Source of the DNA: Phoronis pallida
Taxonomy: Eukaryota; Phoronida; Phoronidae
Direction of reading: 5' to 3'
Length of the DNA stretch: 10,608 nt
Assembly: GCA_028565715.1 (NCBI GenBank)
Contig: JAOXYC010231570.1
Location: 1-10,608 of the forward strand
Shown: in pieces, positions 8,691 through 10,608 of the stretch
How the letters are laid out: each line of letters begins with the position of its first letter
Position numbering within the stretch: the stretch's first letter is position 1
Program-made: the position numbers and the translations under genes
The notes under the pieces: model-generated
Seen by the model: only the letters and a program-made list of their open reading frames with translations
What the model was told of the DNA's origin: nothing
Database searches by the model: none

Positions 8691-8736
8691 TTCTTGTTTT
8701 TCTTTTTCAGTTTTCTCTCCTCTTCCAGTCTACCAG
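8690..8736 (+). promoter_or_regulatory. Strong 3' splice acceptor region
   Basis: A long pyrimidine-rich tract is followed by CAG at 8708-8710, a second pyrimidine tract with CAG at 8726-8728 and a further CAG at 8734-8736. The first tract and CAG fit the animal 3' splice-site consensus closely. The last CAG marks the start of the first 81 nt exon-like unit. It is the best acceptor-like sequence in the window. Confidence 0.5.
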
Positions 8737-9035
8737 ACCCTTCAACACGGAGTTTTTATAGCCTCAAGCCCTCCCTAGGGTACAAGGGAACGACCAATAG
8801 ACCATAAACTGACTGAGGTACGTCTACTTTCTTTCACCAGACCTTTCAACACAGAGTTTTTATAGCCTCAAGCCCTCCCTAGGGTACAAGGGATCGACCA
8901 ATAGACCATAAACTGACTGAGGTACGTCTACTTTCTTTTACCAGACCCTTCAACACAGAGTTTTTATAGCCTCAAGCCCTCCCTAGGGTACAAGGGATCC
9001 ACCAATAGACCATAAACTGACTGAGGTAAGTGTCT
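8732..9035 (+). repeat. 104 bp x 3 tandem repeat with splice-like borders
   Basis: Three copies begin at 8732, 8836 and 8940, giving an exact 104 bp period, and the third copy is intact to GAGGTA at 9023-9028. Within each copy an 81 nt core (8737-8817, 8841-8921, 8945-9025) follows an ACCAG and ends in CTGAG, then GTACGT in copies 1 and 2 and GTAAGT in copy 3. The 23 nt between cores is pyrimidine-rich and ends CAG, like a miniature intron, although it is too short for normal splicing. Cores 1 and 2 differ at three positions and cores 2 and 3 at two, so the amplification is recent or kept uniform. Every plus-strand frame meets a stop within each core, so the core is not internal coding sequence. 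It may be a UTR or lncRNA exon, or a small satellite. Confidence 0.85.
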
Positions 9036-9039
9036 TTGA

Positions 9040-9505
9040 ATGTCCTGAAAAAGTATAACTTCATCCATGAATATTGTTTGGGTCCTCCATTTTCTAAGCA
9101 CCTTAAAAAGAAACTGAATTATTTGCTTTTGAAAAATGTCCAATAAAATCCTTTTATTGCAAATAGTTTAATCTCCGCAATTTATCGATTATCTGTTCTT
9201 CTCTTGAAGGGAAATAACACTCAAATTGACAGAAGCGTTTCCATGGCGATGTAAATGGAATTCATTACTGCCCATAATTGCTTAAGTGCTACTTGCCGCG
9301 GTATTGTTCTCGCCAATTCTTATAATCTCGAATTTGTATCTAGATTTATTCTTATCCTGCTTCTTAGCATTTTCTTGAAGGTCATATTGCTTTGGTATAT
9401 TTTTGCCATGGAATATGTTATGACCAGCCATTCCATGTTGATATTGAAATTACAAATTCTTATAGCAAGGGCAATTGAATACCAATAATGCCATCCATAA
9501 ATAAA
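9040..9505. other. Non-coding stretch, one hydrophobic open frame
   Basis: A 77-codon frame begins with ATG at 9255 and contains a stretch rich in Leu, Ile and Phe. It has no family motif and is preceded by a short ATG..TAA at 9243-9254. The composition is what T-rich DNA gives by chance. Nothing else is recognised. Confidence 0.5.
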
Positions 9506-9507
9506 AG

Positions 9508-9545
9508 GTTTTCGATAACATTTTAAAAAATGTTATCTTTAAAAC
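9508..9545. repeat. Long AT palindrome
   Basis: GATAACATTTT (9514-9524) and AAAATGTTATC (9527-9537) are perfect 11 bp complements separated by AA. After a small internal loop, GTTTT (9508-9512) pairs with AAAAC (9541-9545). It is the longest near-perfect palindrome seen in the window and could extrude as a cruciform or be the collapsed end of a mobile element. Confidence 0.75.
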
Positions 9546-9781
9546 ATCCTCTTGTGAAAATGCCACAAAATCACCAACTAACTTTGAACTAACAATGCAA
9601 AAAATTCCTTAAGAGATTAATAGCCATGTGAAGTATGGATACTCGCCTGAGTTCAATTAAAAATCATTTGAAGAAAAGTTCGCATTGCAATTTTGAAATG
9701 CAGACACCCACATGTTGTTGATGTTGTTGGTAAGGTGTTACATGTAAACAGACAGGTGTTCAGTGCTGTATATCACAACTA

Positions 9782-9832
9782 ATTATCATTGAACGTTGAT
9801 TATCATTGAACGATGATTATCTCTGACGACTG
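9782..9832 (+). repeat. 17 bp tandem repeat, three units
   Basis: Units start at 9782, 9799 and 9816. The first two (ATTATCATTGAACG(T/A)TG) differ at one base and the third is diverged. ACTGGTTT and ACTGGTTA follow at 9833 and 9846, continuing the repetitive character. Confidence 0.75.
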
Positions 9833-9849
9833 ACTGGTTTCCACGACTG

Positions 9850-10200
9850 GTTAAAATGGTACAGACCTGTGTTTAATTTATCGCCTCAACACTTGTTCAA
9901 TTTTAACATGAAACTGGGTAAATTGTTTTTTTCTGAAATGTGGTCTTACTCTTCATGTTCTACGTTGTGATGTCTATGGCAACATCAACTTTCTTCAGAA
10001 CTAAGAAAATTATCAAATATTATATTTTTGTGTAAATAACAGTTTAATAATCTGTGTATTATGTTTTTGGTGCCGTGACCACGGTTGTTTAAAATGAATT
10101 AATCTAGAATTTTTTGAAGGCATATTACCTCATGACATTTAGAATTGACAAATCAATCAATACTATAACACGGAGTTGTTCATTAATCAATTCTGCTTTA
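9850..10200. other. Non-coding stretch, nothing recognised
   Basis: This is AT-rich sequence leading up to the TTAA-flanked element. Only a small inverted pair (CCGTG/CACGG near 10073) stands out. Confidence 0.5.
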
Positions 10201-10204
10201 AAAG

Positions 10205-10504
10205 TTAACTCTTTCACCCCAAGCAACTTTCGCGCCTACATTCCCTGAACCCCAAGTAACTTTGGTAATGCCTAGAGTTTTACCGCGTTCTTTTAAAATG
10301 TCGTAGCATAAATTTTCCTCAATCGTTTTCTAAGAAAAATACATCCAAATGACGAGGAATCATTGACCTTTAATGAGAATGAATATTGCTTCCAACTACC
10401 CTAGAGTGAGTCAGACGTGTTTAAAAACATAGGGTTACTTCTGAAATTTGCTACCGGTAATTTTTTCCGTGCTCACTCAAACCTTCGTCCGGTAAAAGAG
10501 TTAA
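10205..10504. mobile_element. piggyBac-type MITE with TTAA target duplication
   Basis: The unit is flanked by TTAA at 10205-10208 and 10501-10504. Directly inside these, CTCTTTCACC on the left and CTCTTTTACC (reverse complement of the right end, GGTAAAAGAG at 10491-10500) form terminal inverted repeats matching at 9 of 10 bases. TTAA duplication together with a C(C/T)CTTT-type terminus is the hallmark of piggyBac-superfamily elements. The interior of about 292 bp is GC-richer than its flanks, has no transposase frame, and carries a 15 bp direct repeat (10216-10230 and 10249-10263, one mismatch). It is therefore a non-autonomous element that would depend on a transposase elsewhere. The short TIR leaves a modest chance of coincidence. 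Confidence 0.65.
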
Positions 10505-10608
10505 ATCACATTTACACACTTACACATTTCTCAAGTTAGCTATCTAAATAAATATGATGTGAACTGTCACTTGATAACAGTACAGTATGCACTACATGCA
10601 TTTATGAA

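Noticed and set aside
8732-9035. CRISPR-like array
   Set aside because: Units are contiguous 104 bp tandem copies with almost identical spacers, so there are no unique spacers, and the context is eukaryotic.
9255-9488. 77-codon frame with a hydrophobic segment
   Set aside because: It has the same composition effect, no motif, and a preceding out-of-context ATG with an immediate stop.

Overview
This window looks like non-coding nuclear DNA from an animal, most likely an invertebrate. It is clearly AT-rich. Both strands are broken by frequent stop codons, and the longest open stretch is under 90 codons. It contains A/T homopolymers, simple repeats, diverged tandem repeats, a short inverted-repeat transposon and metazoan-style promoter and splice signals. 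There are no closely packed genes, ribosome-binding sites or operons, so a prokaryotic reading is not supported. The exact taxon cannot be fixed from the sequence. A marine invertebrate such as a mollusc is a guess from overall texture only.

Layout. Bases 1 to about 660 are plain AT-rich DNA. Bases 660 to 960 are a more GC-rich patch with a diverged tandem duplication (725-843) and a very stable GC hairpin (927-947). Bases 960 to 1930 hold nothing recognisable. Bases 1936 to 2189 are a degenerate array of about 21 bp units present in both orientations, forming a long imperfect foldback. It leads into the most gene-like spot, a CpG-richer stretch (about 2217-2473) with three TTTCCGC motifs, an ETS-type CCGGAAGT site and an AAGATGGCG motif whose ATG opens a 25-codon frame. 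I read this as a probable TATA-less promoter and first coding exon of a plus-strand gene that I cannot identify. If so, most of the rest of the window would be intron or intergenic DNA.

Downstream there are weak exon candidates (3618-3848 and 4244-4414) and a cluster of three hairpins (4539-4679). Short direct repeats occur at 6753-6792 and 9782-9832, and a long AT palindrome lies at 9508-9545. The most striking structure is at 8690-9031: a strong polypyrimidine tract and AG, followed by three nearly identical 104 bp units. Each unit starts right after a CAG and ends in GAG followed by GTACGT or GTAAGT. It looks like a tandemly triplicated exon-like cassette whose sequence has stops in all three plus-strand frames, so it is UTR, non-coding RNA or a plain satellite. 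Near the right edge (10205-10504) is an almost complete piggyBac-type MITE, flanked by TTAA on both sides.

No tRNA, rRNA, CRISPR array or recognisable transposase or reverse transcriptase was found.
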